This document shows, piece by piece, positions 9,150 through 18,280 of a stretch of DNA of 64,000 nt. The notes beneath the pieces were generated by a model. The model worked only from the letters and a program-made list of their open reading frames with translations. It searched no databases and had not been told where the DNA came from. The number at the start of each line of letters is the position of its first letter. Within the stretch, counting starts at the first letter, position 1. The position numbers and the translations under genes are program-made. Source of the DNA: Aromatoleum toluclasticum ATCC 700605 (lineage in GTDB: Bacteria > Pseudomonadota > Gammaproteobacteria > Burkholderiales > Rhodocyclaceae); assembly GCF_000378245.1 (NCBI RefSeq), contig NZ_KB899497.1, positions 186,001 through 250,000 on the forward strand, given 5' to 3'.

Positions 9150-9914
9150 ATGAGCGAACACCTCACCAACCAAATCGCCGAAAACTGGGTGAAACCCTAC
9201 GGCGACACGATGAACGACGGCCGCGTGCAGCTTTCCTTCACGCTGCCGGTCGCGCTCGACGAGAACGCGAAGGAGGCCGCGCGCCAGCTCGCGCTGGAGA
9301 TGGGGCTCGACGAGCCCGCCGTCGTCCACGCCGAGGACATGGGGCAGGGCTTCTCGTTCTACGTGCTGTACGGCCAGTGCAAGCACCGCGTCGACCTCTC
9401 GCGCATCAAGGTCGCCAAGCCCGAGTTCGAGACGCTCGACAAGGAAGCGATCGACGCGCTGATCGCGGACAAGATGGGCCGCAAGATGGTCTTCCTCGGC
9501 GCCTGCATCGAGACCGACGCCCACACCGTCGGCATCGACGCGATCATGAACATGAAGGGCTACAACGGCCACAAGGGGTTGGAGAGCTACCACGAGGTGT
9601 GCGCGATCAACATGGGCGCGCAGGTCGACTCCGAGGAGCTCGTCGCCCGCGCGATCGAGGAGCAGGCCGACGTGATCCTCGTGTCGCAGGTCGTCACGCA
9701 GAAGAACATCCACCTCGACAACCTCACGCGCCTGTCCGATCTCCTCGAAGCCGAGGGCATCCGCGACCGCGTGATCCTCGTCGTCGGCGGCCCGCGCATC
9801 ACGCACGAACTCGCGAAGGAGCTCGGCTACGACGCCGGTTTCGGCACCAAGTCGTACGCGGAGGATGTCGCGTCCTTCGCGATCAACGAATGGATCAAGC
9901 GCCACGCTGCATAA
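9150..9914 (+). CDS. kamE: Lysine 5,6-aminomutase beta subunit (B12-binding)
   Basis: A 254-residue small subunit. The cobalamin motif DxHxxG is present as D123-A-H125-T-V-G128, H125 being the expected lower cobalt ligand. K136, eleven residues further on, has the same spacing from the histidine as the PLP-lysine of the characterised clostridial enzyme. The N-terminal dimerisation region and the C-terminal Rossmann-like domain ([20 protein letters not shown]) are complete. It is immediately downstream of kamD, and kal starts 10 bases after it. Confidence 0.93.
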   Translation: MSEHLTNQIAENWVKPYGDTMNDGRVQLSFTLPVALDENAKEAARQLALEMGLDEPAVVHAEDMGQGFSFYVLYGQCKHRVDLSRIKVAKPEFETLDKEAIDALIADKMGRKMVFLGACIETDAHTVGIDAIMNMKGYNGHKGLESYHEVCAINMGAQVDSEELVARAIEEQADVILVSQVVTQKNIHLDNLTRLSDLLEAEGIRDRVILVVGGPRITHELAKELGYDAGFGTKSYAEDVASFAINEWIKRHAA

Positions 9915-9924
9915 GGGAGACAAC

Positions 9925-10326
9925 ATGAACAACGAAATCACGAGCATGATCCGCCTGCGCATCGGCGCCCACGACGCCCACTACGCCGGCAACCTCGTCG
10001 ACGGCGCGAAGATGCTGCAACTCTTCGGCGATGTCGCCACCGAACTGCTGATCCGCAGCGACGGCGACGAGGGCCTCTTCGTCGCCTACGACAGCGTCGA
10101 ATTCCTCGCCCCGGTGCGTTCCGGCGACTACATCGAGGCCACCGGCCGCATCGTCTCCATGGGCAAGACCTCGCGCAAGATGGTGTTCGAGGCACGCAAG
10201 GTCATCATGCCGGCCGGCGTCAAAGGCCAGCCTTCGGCCTGCGACGTGCTGCCCGAACCGCTCGTCGTTTGCCGCGCGTCCGGCACCTGCGTAGTGCCGA
10301 CCGAGTGCCAGCGCAACATGCGTTGA
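9925..10326 (+). CDS. kal: 3-aminobutyryl-CoA ammonia-lyase
   Basis: A 133-residue hotdog-fold protein that eliminates ammonia from 3-aminobutyryl-CoA to give crotonyl-CoA in lysine degradation. The start at 9925 follows GGGAGACAAC and gives the opening [22 protein letters not shown], with the hotdog core further on ([27 protein letters not shown]). An upstream in-frame ATG at 9865 lies inside kamE and lacks an RBS. It lies between kamE and kce in the order seen for this pathway. Crotonyl-CoA formed here would enter beta-oxidation-type metabolism. Confidence 0.88.
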   Translation: MNNEITSMIRLRIGAHDAHYAGNLVDGAKMLQLFGDVATELLIRSDGDEGLFVAYDSVEFLAPVRSGDYIEATGRIVSMGKTSRKMVFEARKVIMPAGVKGQPSACDVLPEPLVVCRASGTCVVPTECQRNMR

Positions 10327-10333
10327 GCGCGCC

Positions 10334-11149
10334 ATGGACAAGCTGATCATCACCGCGGCGCTCACCGGCGCCGAAGTCACCCGCGAACAGCAGCCCGCGC
10401 TGCCCATCACGCCCGACGAGATCGCGCGTGCCGCTGCGGAGTGCGCGGCGGCGGGCGCCTCCATCGTCCACGTCCACGCCCGCCGCCCCGACGGCACGCC
10501 GACGCAGGACAAGGCGATCTACGCCGAGATCATCGACAAGATCCGCGCGCGCTGCGACGTGATCGTGCAGGTGTCGACCGGCGGCGCGGTCGGCATGACA
10601 GCTGCCGAGCGCCTCGCGCCGGTCGAACTGCGCCCCGAGATGGCGACGCTGTCGATGGGTTCGGTGAATTTCGGCGATGACGTGTTCCTCAATCCGCCGG
10701 CCGACATGGAGCACTTCCTCCACACGATGAAGGAACTGCGCGTCAAACCCGAGTTCGAGATCTTCGACGCCGGCATGCTGCACAGCCTGCAGCGCTGGGT
10801 GAAGAAGGGGCTTGTCGATGACCCTGTTCATGTCGACTTCGTGCTCGGCATCCCCGGCGCGATGGCCGGCACGCCCGACTCGCTGATGTTCCTGCGCTCA
10901 CAACTGCCGGCGGAGGCGACGTGGACAGTCGCCGGCATCGGTGCCGCGCAGCTGCCGCTCGGCGCGATGGCGATTGCGCTCGGCGGGCATGTGCGCGTCG
11001 GCTTCGAGGACAACGTCTGGTACCGGAAGGGGGTGCTCGCGACCAGCAACGCCCAGCTCGTCGCGCGCATCGCGCGCATCGCGAAGGAGATGGAGCGGCC
11101 GCTGGCGACGCCGGACGAGGCGCGGGAGATCCTGGGCATCACGCGCTGA
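10334..11149 (+). CDS. kce: 3-keto-5-aminohexanoate cleavage enzyme
   Basis: A 271-residue BKACE (DUF849) family zinc enzyme that condenses 3-keto-5-aminohexanoate with acetyl-CoA and cleaves it to 3-aminobutyryl-CoA and acetoacetate. It opens MDKLIITAALTGAEVTRE, and VHVHARRPDGTPTQD carries the metal-binding histidines expected of the family. It is the last gene of the kam operon, 7 bases after kal. No acetoacetate:CoA transferase follows, so acetoacetate would have to be activated by enzymes encoded elsewhere. Confidence 0.92.
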   Translation: MDKLIITAALTGAEVTREQQPALPITPDEIARAAAECAAAGASIVHVHARRPDGTPTQDKAIYAEIIDKIRARCDVIVQVSTGGAVGMTAAERLAPVELRPEMATLSMGSVNFGDDVFLNPPADMEHFLHTMKELRVKPEFEIFDAGMLHSLQRWVKKGLVDDPVHVDFVLGIPGAMAGTPDSLMFLRSQLPAEATWTVAGIGAAQLPLGAMAIALGGHVRVGFEDNVWYRKGVLATSNAQLVARIARIAKEMERPLATPDEAREILGITR

Positions 11150-11318
11150 GCGCGCCGCAGGGCAGGGAGGCGCTCGCGGTCGCAACAGATGGTCGCCTCG
11201 ACCGATTGTCCGAGGGGCGGTCGCCGGGGCGTGGGAGGATGGACCTTGTGCCGATTTCCTTTCGGGCGCTGCGCCCGCTTGCGAGCGCAAGGACTTGCGT
11301 GTACGCTCGCGGCCGAAA

Positions 11319-11339
11319 AGATGCAAAAAATATGAATCT
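11319..11339. promoter_or_regulatory. NsrR-like operator upstream of hmp
   Basis: An imperfect palindrome, AGATGCA then 7 A/T bases then TGAATCT, lies 17 bases before the hmp start. It matches the known NsrR pattern of AAGATGCATTT-like half-sites in inverted orientation around a central base. A NsrR gene is present at 60982 in this window. The position, overlapping the region between promoter and RBS, suits repression relieved by nitric oxide. Confidence 0.7.
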
Positions 11340-11356
11340 AATAGGAAACACCCCCA

Positions 11357-12598
11357 ATGGCTTCAAAGCGTACGATCGAACTCGTCCAGGCAACCGTTCC
11401 CGCACTGCAGGCGCACGGCCTCGCGCTGACGACGCATTTCTACACGCGGCTGTTTGCGCACGAACCCGAACTCAGGAACATCTTCAACCTCGGCAACCAG
11501 GCGGGCGGGCGGCAGCAACAGGCGCTCGCGCAGGCGGTGCTCGCCTACGCCCAGAACATCGAGAACCCGGCGGCGCTGGCCCCAGTCGCATCGCGCATCG
11601 CGCACAAGCATGCGAGCATCGGTATCCGCGCCAAGCACTATCCGATCGTCGGTCGCCACCTGCTCGCGTCGATCCGCGAAGTGCTCGGCACCGCGGCGAC
11701 CGAAGAGATCATCGCCGCGTGGGCCGAAGCCTACGGCGAGCTCGCCGACGTGCTGATCGCCGCCGAGGCCGAGCTCTACCGCGCGGCGGCCGCGGCCCCA
11801 GGTGGCTGGGACGGTTGGCGCGAATTCGTCGTCGAGCGCAAGGAAAGCGAGAGCGAGCTGATCACCTCCTTCTACCTGCGCCCGGCCGACGGCGGCGCGC
11901 TGCCGCCCTTCGTGCCGGGGCAGTTCGTCAGCCTCGTGCAGTACATCCCCGAGCTCGGCCACGAGCAGATCCGCCAGTACAGCCTGTCCGAAGCGCCCAA
12001 CACCCGCTATTTCCGCATCTCCGTCAAACGGGAAGGCCAGGATCCGCAGGGCGCCGTGTCGAATCGCCTGCATGACGCGGTCAATGTCGGCGACCGCGTC
12101 CGCCTGTCCCCGCCCTACGGCGACTTCTACCTCGACGAGGAGCGGACCACCCCTGTCGTCCTGGTCAGCGGCGGCGTCGGCCTGACGCCGATGATCAGCA
12201 TGCTGAACGCGCTCGCGCAGACCACGCGGCGTGCGATGTTCGTCCACGGCGCGCGCAACGGACGCGTGCATGCGCTCAAGGGACACGTCGAGCAACTCGC
12301 GGCCGAACATGCGCATGTCGAGCATGTCGTGTTCTATGACGCTCCGGACGCGACGGACGTCCTGGGGCGCGACTACCACTTCGAGGGCGTCGTCGATCTC
12401 GAACGCGTGCGCGGCAGGGTCGAACTCGCCGATGCCGACTACTACCTGTGCGGTCCGCTGCCCTTCATGCTGAAACAGCGCGACACGCTGCTCTCGTGGG
12501 GCGTGCCGGCCGGCCGTGTCCATTACGAAGTCTTCGGGCCGGACCAGATCGTGACCGCGCCCAAAGGGCTGGTAGACTCCGTGGCGCTCGCAGCTTGA
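11357..12598 (+). CDS. hmp: Flavohaemoglobin / nitric oxide dioxygenase
   Basis: A 413-residue protein converting NO and O2 to nitrate using NAD(P)H. The N-terminal globin domain (residues about 1-140) contains the haem-ligand region HKHASIGI with proximal His near residue 85. It is followed by an FAD domain with RQYSLSE and an NAD domain with GGVGLTPMISML. It is slightly longer than the E. coli protein because of an alanine-rich extension between the domains. AGGAAAC precedes the ATG. An NsrR-like operator directly upstream indicates induction by NO. Confidence 0.95.
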   Translation: MASKRTIELVQATVPALQAHGLALTTHFYTRLFAHEPELRNIFNLGNQAGGRQQQALAQAVLAYAQNIENPAALAPVASRIAHKHASIGIRAKHYPIVGRHLLASIREVLGTAATEEIIAAWAEAYGELADVLIAAEAELYRAAAAAPGGWDGWREFVVERKESESELITSFYLRPADGGALPPFVPGQFVSLVQYIPELGHEQIRQYSLSEAPNTRYFRISVKREGQDPQGAVSNRLHDAVNVGDRVRLSPPYGDFYLDEERTTPVVLVSGGVGLTPMISMLNALAQTTRRAMFVHGARNGRVHALKGHVEQLAAEHAHVEHVVFYDAPDATDVLGRDYHFEGVVDLERVRGRVELADADYYLCGPLPFMLKQRDTLLSWGVPAGRVHYEVFGPDQIVTAPKGLVDSVALAA

Positions 12599-12614
12599 TG
12601 GAGACCGCAGCATC

Positions 12615-13208
12615 GTGAACCTGCACGACCTCGAACGGCAACTGGCCTTCCTGAAGGAGATCGACCGGCTCAAGAGCGTCGTGCGCCTGTCGCCGCTGAT
12701 CGACCGTTCGCGGCGCGAGAACAGCGCCGAGCATTCGTGGCATCTCGCGTTGTACGCGCTAGTGCTGGCGGGGCATGCCGCGGGCGAGGTCGACGTGATG
12801 CGCGTCGTGAAGATGCTGCTGATTCACGACATCGTCGAGATCGATGCGGGCGACGTGCCTTTCCACGTGCCTTCGACGCACGCGGGCCAGGCCGAGCGTG
12901 AACGGCTCGCCGCCGAGCGCATCTTCGGCCTGCTGCCCGATGCGCAGGCAGCCGAATTCCGCGAGTTGTGGTTCGAGTTCGAGGCGGCCGAGAGCGACGA
13001 CGCGAAATTCGCCAAGGCGCTCGACCGTTTCCAGCCGATGCTGCACAACGCCGCCACCGACGGCGGCACCTGGGTCGAATGCGACGTCACGCTGGAACAG
13101 GTCGAGGCCCGCTGCCGCCCGCCCATCGAGCGCGGCGCGCCGGCACTGTGGGCGGTGGCGGCGCAGCTCGCGGAAGCGCACTTCCGCGAACCGCCGCAGG
13201 AGCCGTAA
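12615..13208 (+). CDS. HD-domain phosphohydrolase (YfbR-like)
   Basis: A 197-residue HD-superfamily metal-dependent phosphohydrolase, probably acting on nucleotides like the 5'-deoxynucleotidase YfbR. Metal ligands are seen in SAEHSWHLAL and in the HD doublet LLIHDIVEIDAGD. The start is a GTG at 12615, 16 bases after hmp ends, giving MNLHDLERQLAFLKEIDRLK; no ATG gives a better length. Close spacing suggests cotranscription with hmp, but no functional link is known. The substrate cannot be read from the sequence. Confidence 0.8.
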   Translation: MNLHDLERQLAFLKEIDRLKSVVRLSPLIDRSRRENSAEHSWHLALYALVLAGHAAGEVDVMRVVKMLLIHDIVEIDAGDVPFHVPSTHAGQAERERLAAERIFGLLPDAQAAEFRELWFEFEAAESDDAKFAKALDRFQPMLHNAATDGGTWVECDVTLEQVEARCRPPIERGAPALWAVAAQLAEAHFREPPQEP

Positions 13209-13217
13209 CGAAGGCCG

Positions 13218-15080
13218 CTAGATCACGAGCTGCGTGCCGAGCTCGACGACGCGATTGTTCGGGATGCGGAAGAAATCCGTCGCGCTGGTCGCGTTCTTCG
13301 ACATGAACGCGAACAGGCGCGCGCGCCACGGCGCGATGCGGCTGCGGCTCAGGCGCGGGATCACCGTTTCGCGCGACAGGTAGAAGGTCGTCTCCATCAT
13401 GTCGAAGGGCTCGCCGAAGCGGCTGCAGTGGTCCAGCGCGCTCGGGATGTCCGGGTCTTCCATGAAGCCGTAGCGCAGGACCACGCGGATGAAACCCTGC
13501 TTCAGGGGGTGCAGGTAGATGCGATCGAGTTCGCTGACGTAAGGCGTGTCGGCGGTCTGTACCGTGACCAGCACGACGCGTTCGTGCAGCACCTGGTTGT
13601 GCTTGAGGTTGTGCAGCAGCGCGGCGGGCACTCCGTCCTTGGCGCTGGTCATGAAGATCGCCGTGCCGTGCACGCGGTGCACGCTGCCTATCATCGCCGT
13701 GAAATCGCTCATCGACAGCCCCTGCCTGGCGATTTCCTCCTGCACCAGGCCGCGTCCGCGGCGCCAGGTCGTCAACACCGTGAAGGACACGAGTCCCATC
13801 GCGATCGGGAACCATCCGCCCTGCGGGATCTTGATCGCGTTGGCGGCGAAGAAGGCGATGTCGACGGCCAGCAGCGAGCCGGCGACTAGCGCGACGAGCA
13901 GCCGGTTCCAGCGCCACAGCAGGATCATCACGAAGGCGATGAGCACGGTGTCGATCATCATCGTGCCTGTGACGGCGATGCCGTACGCGGCGGCCAGGTT
14001 GGACGAACTCTGGAAGCCCAGCACCAGCGCGATCACGGCGAGGTAGAGCGTCCAGTTGGTGAAGGGCACGTAGATCTGCCCTTCCTCCTGGCCCGAGGTA
14101 TGCACGATCAGCATGCGCGGCAGAAGGCCCATCTGCACGGCCTGGCGCGCCACCGAGAAGGCTCCGGAGATGACCGCCTGCGAGGCGATCACCGTCGCGA
14201 GCGTCGCGAGGATCAGCATCGGAATCATGGCCCACGTCGGCCCGAGGTGGAAGAACGGGCTTTCGATGGCCGCCGGCTCGTTCAGCAGCAGGGCGCCCTG
14301 GCCGAAGTAGTTGAGCACCAGGGACGGCATCACGAAGCCGAACCACGCGAGGCGGATCGGGAAGGGGCCGAAGTGGCCCATGTCGGTGTAGAGCGCCTCG
14401 CCGCCGGTCACCGCGAGCACGACCGCGCCGAGGGCGAGGAAGGCAAGGGCGGTGTGCTTGCCGATGAAGTGGAGTGCGTACAGCGGGTTCAGCGCAGCAA
14501 GCACTTCCGGGTGACGGATGATTTCCTGCAGGCCCAGCACGGCGAGCACGGCAAACCAGCCCACCATGACCGGGCCGAAGAACAGGCCGACGGCGCCGGT
14601 GCCGCGGCGCTGGATCATGAACAGCGCCGTGAGGATGACGACGGTGGCAGGCACGACGAAGGATTGCAGCCCCGGCGCGACGATGCCCAGGCCTTCGACG
14701 GCAGACAGCACCGAGATGGCCGGCGTGATCATGCTGTCGCCGTAGAACAGCGCCGCCGCGAACACCCCCAGCATCGACACGACCCAGGTCAGCCGCCGGC
14801 TTTTCGCCTTGTCGACGATCAATGCCAGCAGCGCCAGCGAGCCGCCTTCGCCACGGTTGTCGGCCCGCATGATGATCAGCACGTACTTGAGCGTCACCAG
14901 CACCATGATCGACCAGAACACCATCGACAGGATGCCGAGGATGTTCTCGGGGGTGACGGGGATGGGATGGTGGCCGTTGAAGATTTCCTTCAGGGCGTAA
15001 AGCGGACTCGTGCCGATGTCGCCGAACACCACGCCGATCGCGCCGACCGTGAGGGCCGGCAATGCCTTGCGCGAATGCAT
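13218..15080 (-). CDS. kup: Kup-type potassium uptake protein
   Basis: A 620-residue inner-membrane K+ uptake system of the Kup/KT/HAK family. The signature opening [20 protein letters not shown] is present at about residues 10-29, followed by about twelve hydrophobic segments and a roughly 150-residue cytoplasmic C-terminal domain. The length is typical (E. coli Kup is 622). It is convergent with the HD-domain gene (9-base gap). This is a stand-alone housekeeping gene, and no regulatory element was identified. Confidence 0.95.
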   Translation of the reverse strand: MHSRKALPALTVGAIGVVFGDIGTSPLYALKEIFNGHHPIPVTPENILGILSMVFWSIMVLVTLKYVLIIMRADNRGEGGSLALLALIVDKAKSRRLTWVVSMLGVFAAALFYGDSMITPAISVLSAVEGLGIVAPGLQSFVVPATVVILTALFMIQRRGTGAVGLFFGPVMVGWFAVLAVLGLQEIIRHPEVLAALNPLYALHFIGKHTALAFLALGAVVLAVTGGEALYTDMGHFGPFPIRLAWFGFVMPSLVLNYFGQGALLLNEPAAIESPFFHLGPTWAMIPMLILATLATVIASQAVISGAFSVARQAVQMGLLPRMLIVHTSGQEEGQIYVPFTNWTLYLAVIALVLGFQSSSNLAAAYGIAVTGTMMIDTVLIAFVMILLWRWNRLLVALVAGSLLAVDIAFFAANAIKIPQGGWFPIAMGLVSFTVLTTWRRGRGLVQEEIARQGLSMSDFTAMIGSVHRVHGTAIFMTSAKDGVPAALLHNLKHNQVLHERVVLVTVQTADTPYVSELDRIYLHPLKQGFIRVVLRYGFMEDPDIPSALDHCSRFGEPFDMMETTFYLSRETVIPRLSRSRIAPWRARLFAFMSKNATSATDFFRIPNNRVVELGTQLVI

Positions 15081-15241
15081 GCGCTAAATCCTGTGTTGTT
15101 GTTTTGGGTGCAGCGGGCGCATTGTAAGACGACGACAGGCGAGGCGGCGCACCGGCGGCACCGCGGGCCGGATGTCCCGACAAGCGTCGGGTCGCCGTCG
15201 CTGGGGGGGCGGGCTGTGGCTGCTGACGAGTCTTCGCCGCG

Positions 15242-16045
15242 CTACACGATGCTCGCGGGGTTCTCGATGATCTGCTGATACACGAGCCCCTTGATCACCA
15301 TGTGGTCGCCCGGCTGCAGATGGCCGAATTCGAGCCCGCAGCGGTACATGGCGGCGGCGCCCGACGGTTCCCGGTCGTCGATCCGGGCAATGCTGACGAT
15401 CCTGGCTTCGATGCGCAGGCCGGTGTCGACATCGTGCACGCGGGCCGCGAAGTCGAGGCGCACGGAATCGCCCGGCGCGCCAGGCGGGCGCTCCGCGGCG
15501 AGGAGCATGCCCGTCGAGCTGATGTTTTCGAGGATCACGTCCTGCGATTCGCCGCCCTCCGCAGCGCACCGGGCCGCGAGGCGCACGCGCACCCGCGTCG
15601 ATTTGCGGATTTCGCTGCCATGCACGACGTCGGGGAAGGACAGGTGCAGATAGTCGAACGGCAGCCGGCAGGCGCGCAGTACCGAGCAGCGGAAAGCGAA
15701 TGCGCTCTGGCGCGAGAAGGCGCGCACGATGAGCAGGTCGTTCTCCACGAGATTCACGCGCTGGCCGCCGCGCGTGGGGGTCGTGACGATCAGGCTGGCG
15801 GCCTCGACGTAGCCCACGGTGCGGACGAAGACCTTGCCGACGCCCATATGCGCGGGACATTCGACCTGCAGCCGGTCGCCGACCAGGAGGTGCATGTCGC
15901 GGAACGGGAAGAGCTTGCGCGGCGGGCTGTTGATTTCGGGACCTGAAGCGGTCGCGGCAGTTTGCGCCGCAGCGGCCGAATCGGTATCGATGCCGGTGTC
16001 GCCACCGGCGGCCACGGGGTTCTGAACGGTCGGATTCAGTGCCAT
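15242..16045 (-). CDS. YcgR-like PilZ-domain protein
   Basis: A 267-residue predicted cyclic-di-GMP effector. After a low-complexity N-terminus, a YcgR-type N-domain (about residues 40-145, beginning FPFRDMHLLVGDRLQVE) is followed by a PilZ domain. The RxxxR c-di-GMP motif is visible as RKSTRVR, and the second motif as ENISSTGM. YcgR-type proteins act as flagellar brakes in other bacteria, but no flagellar genes lie nearby, so the target is unknown. ATG at 16045 was preferred because upstream codons are arginine-rich shadow sequence. Confidence 0.82.
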   Translation of the reverse strand: MALNPTVQNPVAAGGDTGIDTDSAAAAQTAATASGPEINSPPRKLFPFRDMHLLVGDRLQVECPAHMGVGKVFVRTVGYVEAASLIVTTPTRGGQRVNLVENDLLIVRAFSRQSAFAFRCSVLRACRLPFDYLHLSFPDVVHGSEIRKSTRVRVRLAARCAAEGGESQDVILENISSTGMLLAAERPPGAPGDSVRLDFAARVHDVDTGLRIEARIVSIARIDDREPSGAAAMYRCGLEFGHLQPGDHMVIKGLVYQQIIENPASIV

Positions 16046-16209
16046 GACAAATCGTTCGGGATGTAGACGGGGCACCATAGCATGCGTTGCAGCGGCTTGT
16101 CCGCAGGGACATCCGTGCGAGCGTGATCCAGTCTGCATTCCAGGCGCCGGGAAGGTCGTCCCGCCGCGTCGGCGCCGCACGCGCGCCGGCGCATCGGCAA
16201 CAGACGGCG

Positions 16210-16818
16210 TCAGTCGGGCTTGTGCGCCTTGTGTGTCGTTTCCGGCGCGTCGTCCTGCCCGTACTGCCGCCGCAGGCGTTCGAGCCCGGCGCGGAAGGCT
16301 TCGCCGTCGCCGAAGTCGAAGAAATGGGGGTAGCGGTCGTGCGCCTGGCGGATGCGGCGCGCGTGCTTGATCGGGCACCAGTACTGTTCCGTGCGTGCCG
16401 CCACCTCGCGCGTGTAGGCGGCGACGCCGTTGCCGTAGGAGCAGTAGAAGCAGTTGATCTTCTCGATCAGGTTCAGGTAGGGCAGGTCGGTGCGGTCGAA
16501 CACCATGTAGTCGGAGCGCCGCACCTTGGGGATGCCATACACGGGGAAGCAGATCGCCTGGTACACGGTGACGAAGAGATCCATCAGCAGGAAGGGGATC
16601 CAGCCGATGTGGACCACCGGCGCCGTCAGGATCACCAGCAGCCGTGTGCGCCGGAGGTAGCGGAACAGGCCGATCTTGTAGCGCCGCTGCTGGCGCAGGA
16701 AGTTGTCGGCGAGCTCCAGCCGTCTGCGCGCCAGTTCCTCGCGGCGTGCGCGGTATTCGGCTTCCAGTTCTTCCTGCAGTCCCTGGATCCGCACCAGCAG
16801 TTCGTCGAGCTGCTTCAT
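16210..16818 (-). CDS. Conserved protein with CxxC...CPxxH putative metal site
   Basis: A 202-residue protein that I do not recognise by name. It has a charged, coiled-coil-like N-terminus (residues 1-50, MKQLDELLVRIQGLQEELEA), two hydrophobic segments (about residues 60-105), and a C-terminal part with CFYCSYGNG followed about 30 residues later by YWCPIKHARR. Two or three Cys and a His in this spacing suggest a metal or iron-sulphur site facing the cytoplasm. The start at 16818 follows a weak RBS; a longer frame to 16881 adds only arginine-rich shadow. The next gene in the same direction is the PilZ gene, 165 bases downstream. Confidence 0.6.
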   Translation of the reverse strand: MKQLDELLVRIQGLQEELEAEYRARREELARRRLELADNFLRQQRRYKIGLFRYLRRTRLLVILTAPVVHIGWIPFLLMDLFVTVYQAICFPVYGIPKVRRSDYMVFDRTDLPYLNLIEKINCFYCSYGNGVAAYTREVAARTEQYWCPIKHARRIRQAHDRYPHFFDFGDGEAFRAGLERLRRQYGQDDAPETTHKAHKPD

Positions 16819-17014
16819 GGTTCGATTCCGTCCTGGTCGATCCCGCCGATGCCGTCGGCCTGAAGCCGCGTTTCCCTCCACCGGGAGGGGGTGCGTCAGT
16901 ATCGCCCGAAACGGGCACGCATCGCGTCCATCACTTCCAGAAGATCGGCGACGCGTGTGGCGAGTTCCGGCACGGCGCAGAAATCGCGTCCGCGCGTCGA
17001 GGCGAGCCGTCGCC

Positions 17015-17956
17015 TCAGCGGTTGCCGCGCGTCTGCCGGTGCATGCGCATCAGCGTGCTCTTGCCGAACAGGCTTTCGACGAGGTCGACGGCCAGCTCGG
17101 CGGTCATGTTGCGGTGGTCGAGCGCGGGATTGAGCTCGACGATGTCGAGCGAGGCGAGCTGTTCGGTGTCGGCGATCATCTCCATGCACAGCTCGGCCTC
17201 GCGGTAAGTCGGCCCGCCGCGCACGGTGGTGCCCACGCCCGGCGCAATCGTCGGGTCCAGGAAGTCGACGTCGAGGCTGACGTGCAGGTGCGTGTTCTCG
17301 TCGACGCCGGCGAGCGCCTGTTCCATCACGGCGCGCATGCCGACTTCGTCGATGTAGCGCATGTCGAAGACTTCGACGCCGAGTTTGCACAGAAAGCGCT
17401 TTTCTCCCTCGTCGACGCTGCGTATGCCGATCTGGCGGATCTCGGAGGGCTGCATCGCCGGGATGTGGCCGCCGATGCGCGTCAGCACTTCCGGGCCGTG
17501 GCCGCACAGGCAGGCGACGGGCATGCCGTGGATGTTGCCCGAAGGGGTCATCGTCGCGGTGTTGAGGTCGGCGTGCGCATCGAACCACAGCACGCGCAGC
17601 TTCTTGCCGACGCTGCGGCAATGGCGTGCGACGGCGCTGATGGAGCCGATCGCGAGGCAGTGGTCGCCGCCCATCATCACCGGCAGGCGTCCCGCGCGCA
17701 GCTCGGCGTATACCGCCTCGTGCAGGACTTCGTTCCACTGCGCGACCTCGTGCAGGTGACGAAAGCCATCGACCGCGGGCAGGTTGGGATTGGACGGGCC
17801 GGCGAGGTTGCCGCGGTCGCGCACGTCGGCGCCGAAAGCGGCGATCGCCGCGTGGATGTCCGCCACGCGCAGGGCTTCGGGGCCCATGCTGGCGCCGCGC
17901 GTGCCGGCGCCGACGTCGGTGGGAACGCCGATCAGGCTAACGTTGAGGTTCGTCAT
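17015..17956 (-). CDS. rocF: Arginase
   Basis: A 313-residue manganese enzyme of the ureohydrolase family that splits arginine to ornithine and urea. All metal-binding motifs are present: GGDHCLAIGS, WFDAHADLN and SLDVDFLDP. The opening MTNLNVSLIGVPTDVGAGTRG is characteristic of arginases rather than agmatinases. It is transcribed away from the EamA transporter at 18281, with an inverted-repeat-rich intergenic region of 324 bases. Confidence 0.93.
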   Translation of the reverse strand: MTNLNVSLIGVPTDVGAGTRGASMGPEALRVADIHAAIAAFGADVRDRGNLAGPSNPNLPAVDGFRHLHEVAQWNEVLHEAVYAELRAGRLPVMMGGDHCLAIGSISAVARHCRSVGKKLRVLWFDAHADLNTATMTPSGNIHGMPVACLCGHGPEVLTRIGGHIPAMQPSEIRQIGIRSVDEGEKRFLCKLGVEVFDMRYIDEVGMRAVMEQALAGVDENTHLHVSLDVDFLDPTIAPGVGTTVRGGPTYREAELCMEMIADTEQLASLDIVELNPALDHRNMTAELAVDLVESLFGKSTLMRMHRQTRGNR

Positions 17957-18280
17957 GGTCTTGGTCTGCCCCTGTCACGCGTCGTACGCGGCGGTTTAAG
18001 GATTCGGTTCGACCGGGCCCGGCGAGGAGTGGTTCGCCGGGCCCGGTCGTAGCGTCACGGCCCTGGTCGATGCCGTTTTGCAGGGCCGAACTTTGACGGA
18101 TGTGGCCGTCAAACAGAATCGACAATGTTGTATCGAAATGCCATCAATCTGGCGAAATGGCAGGGTTGATTGGCGATTTGTCCAAAACGGGCATTTTTGC
18201 ATCGCCAGCGACGCCTGCGGCTCGGGTATAAAGTCGCGTCGCCCGGTTCGCGGCGATATGCATTGTATGGGAGCAGGTGA
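17957..18280. promoter_or_regulatory. Divergent intergenic region rich in inverted repeats
   Basis: The gap between the divergent arginase and EamA genes holds no gene. It contains a perfect 15-base-arm hairpin (GACCGGGCCCGGCGA at 18011-18025, complementary arm 18034-18048) and a second dyad (TTTGACGG at 18092-18099, CCGTCAAA at 18106-18113). A/T-richer sequence with further short repeats (TGCCAT ... ATGGCA near 18140-18170) follows towards the EamA start. The first hairpin has no T-run on either side, so it is not a standard terminator. Promoters for both genes must lie here, but I could not assign them. Confidence 0.5.

Noticed and set aside
16815-16840. A T-loop-like string GGTTCGATTCC suggesting a tRNA.
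   Set aside because: No matching acceptor stem, anticodon stem or D-loop could be drawn around it, and it lies at the start of a protein-coding gene.
18011-18048. A rho-independent terminator.
   Set aside because: The stem is perfect, but neither side is followed by a T-run and no gene ends nearby; both flanking genes start here.
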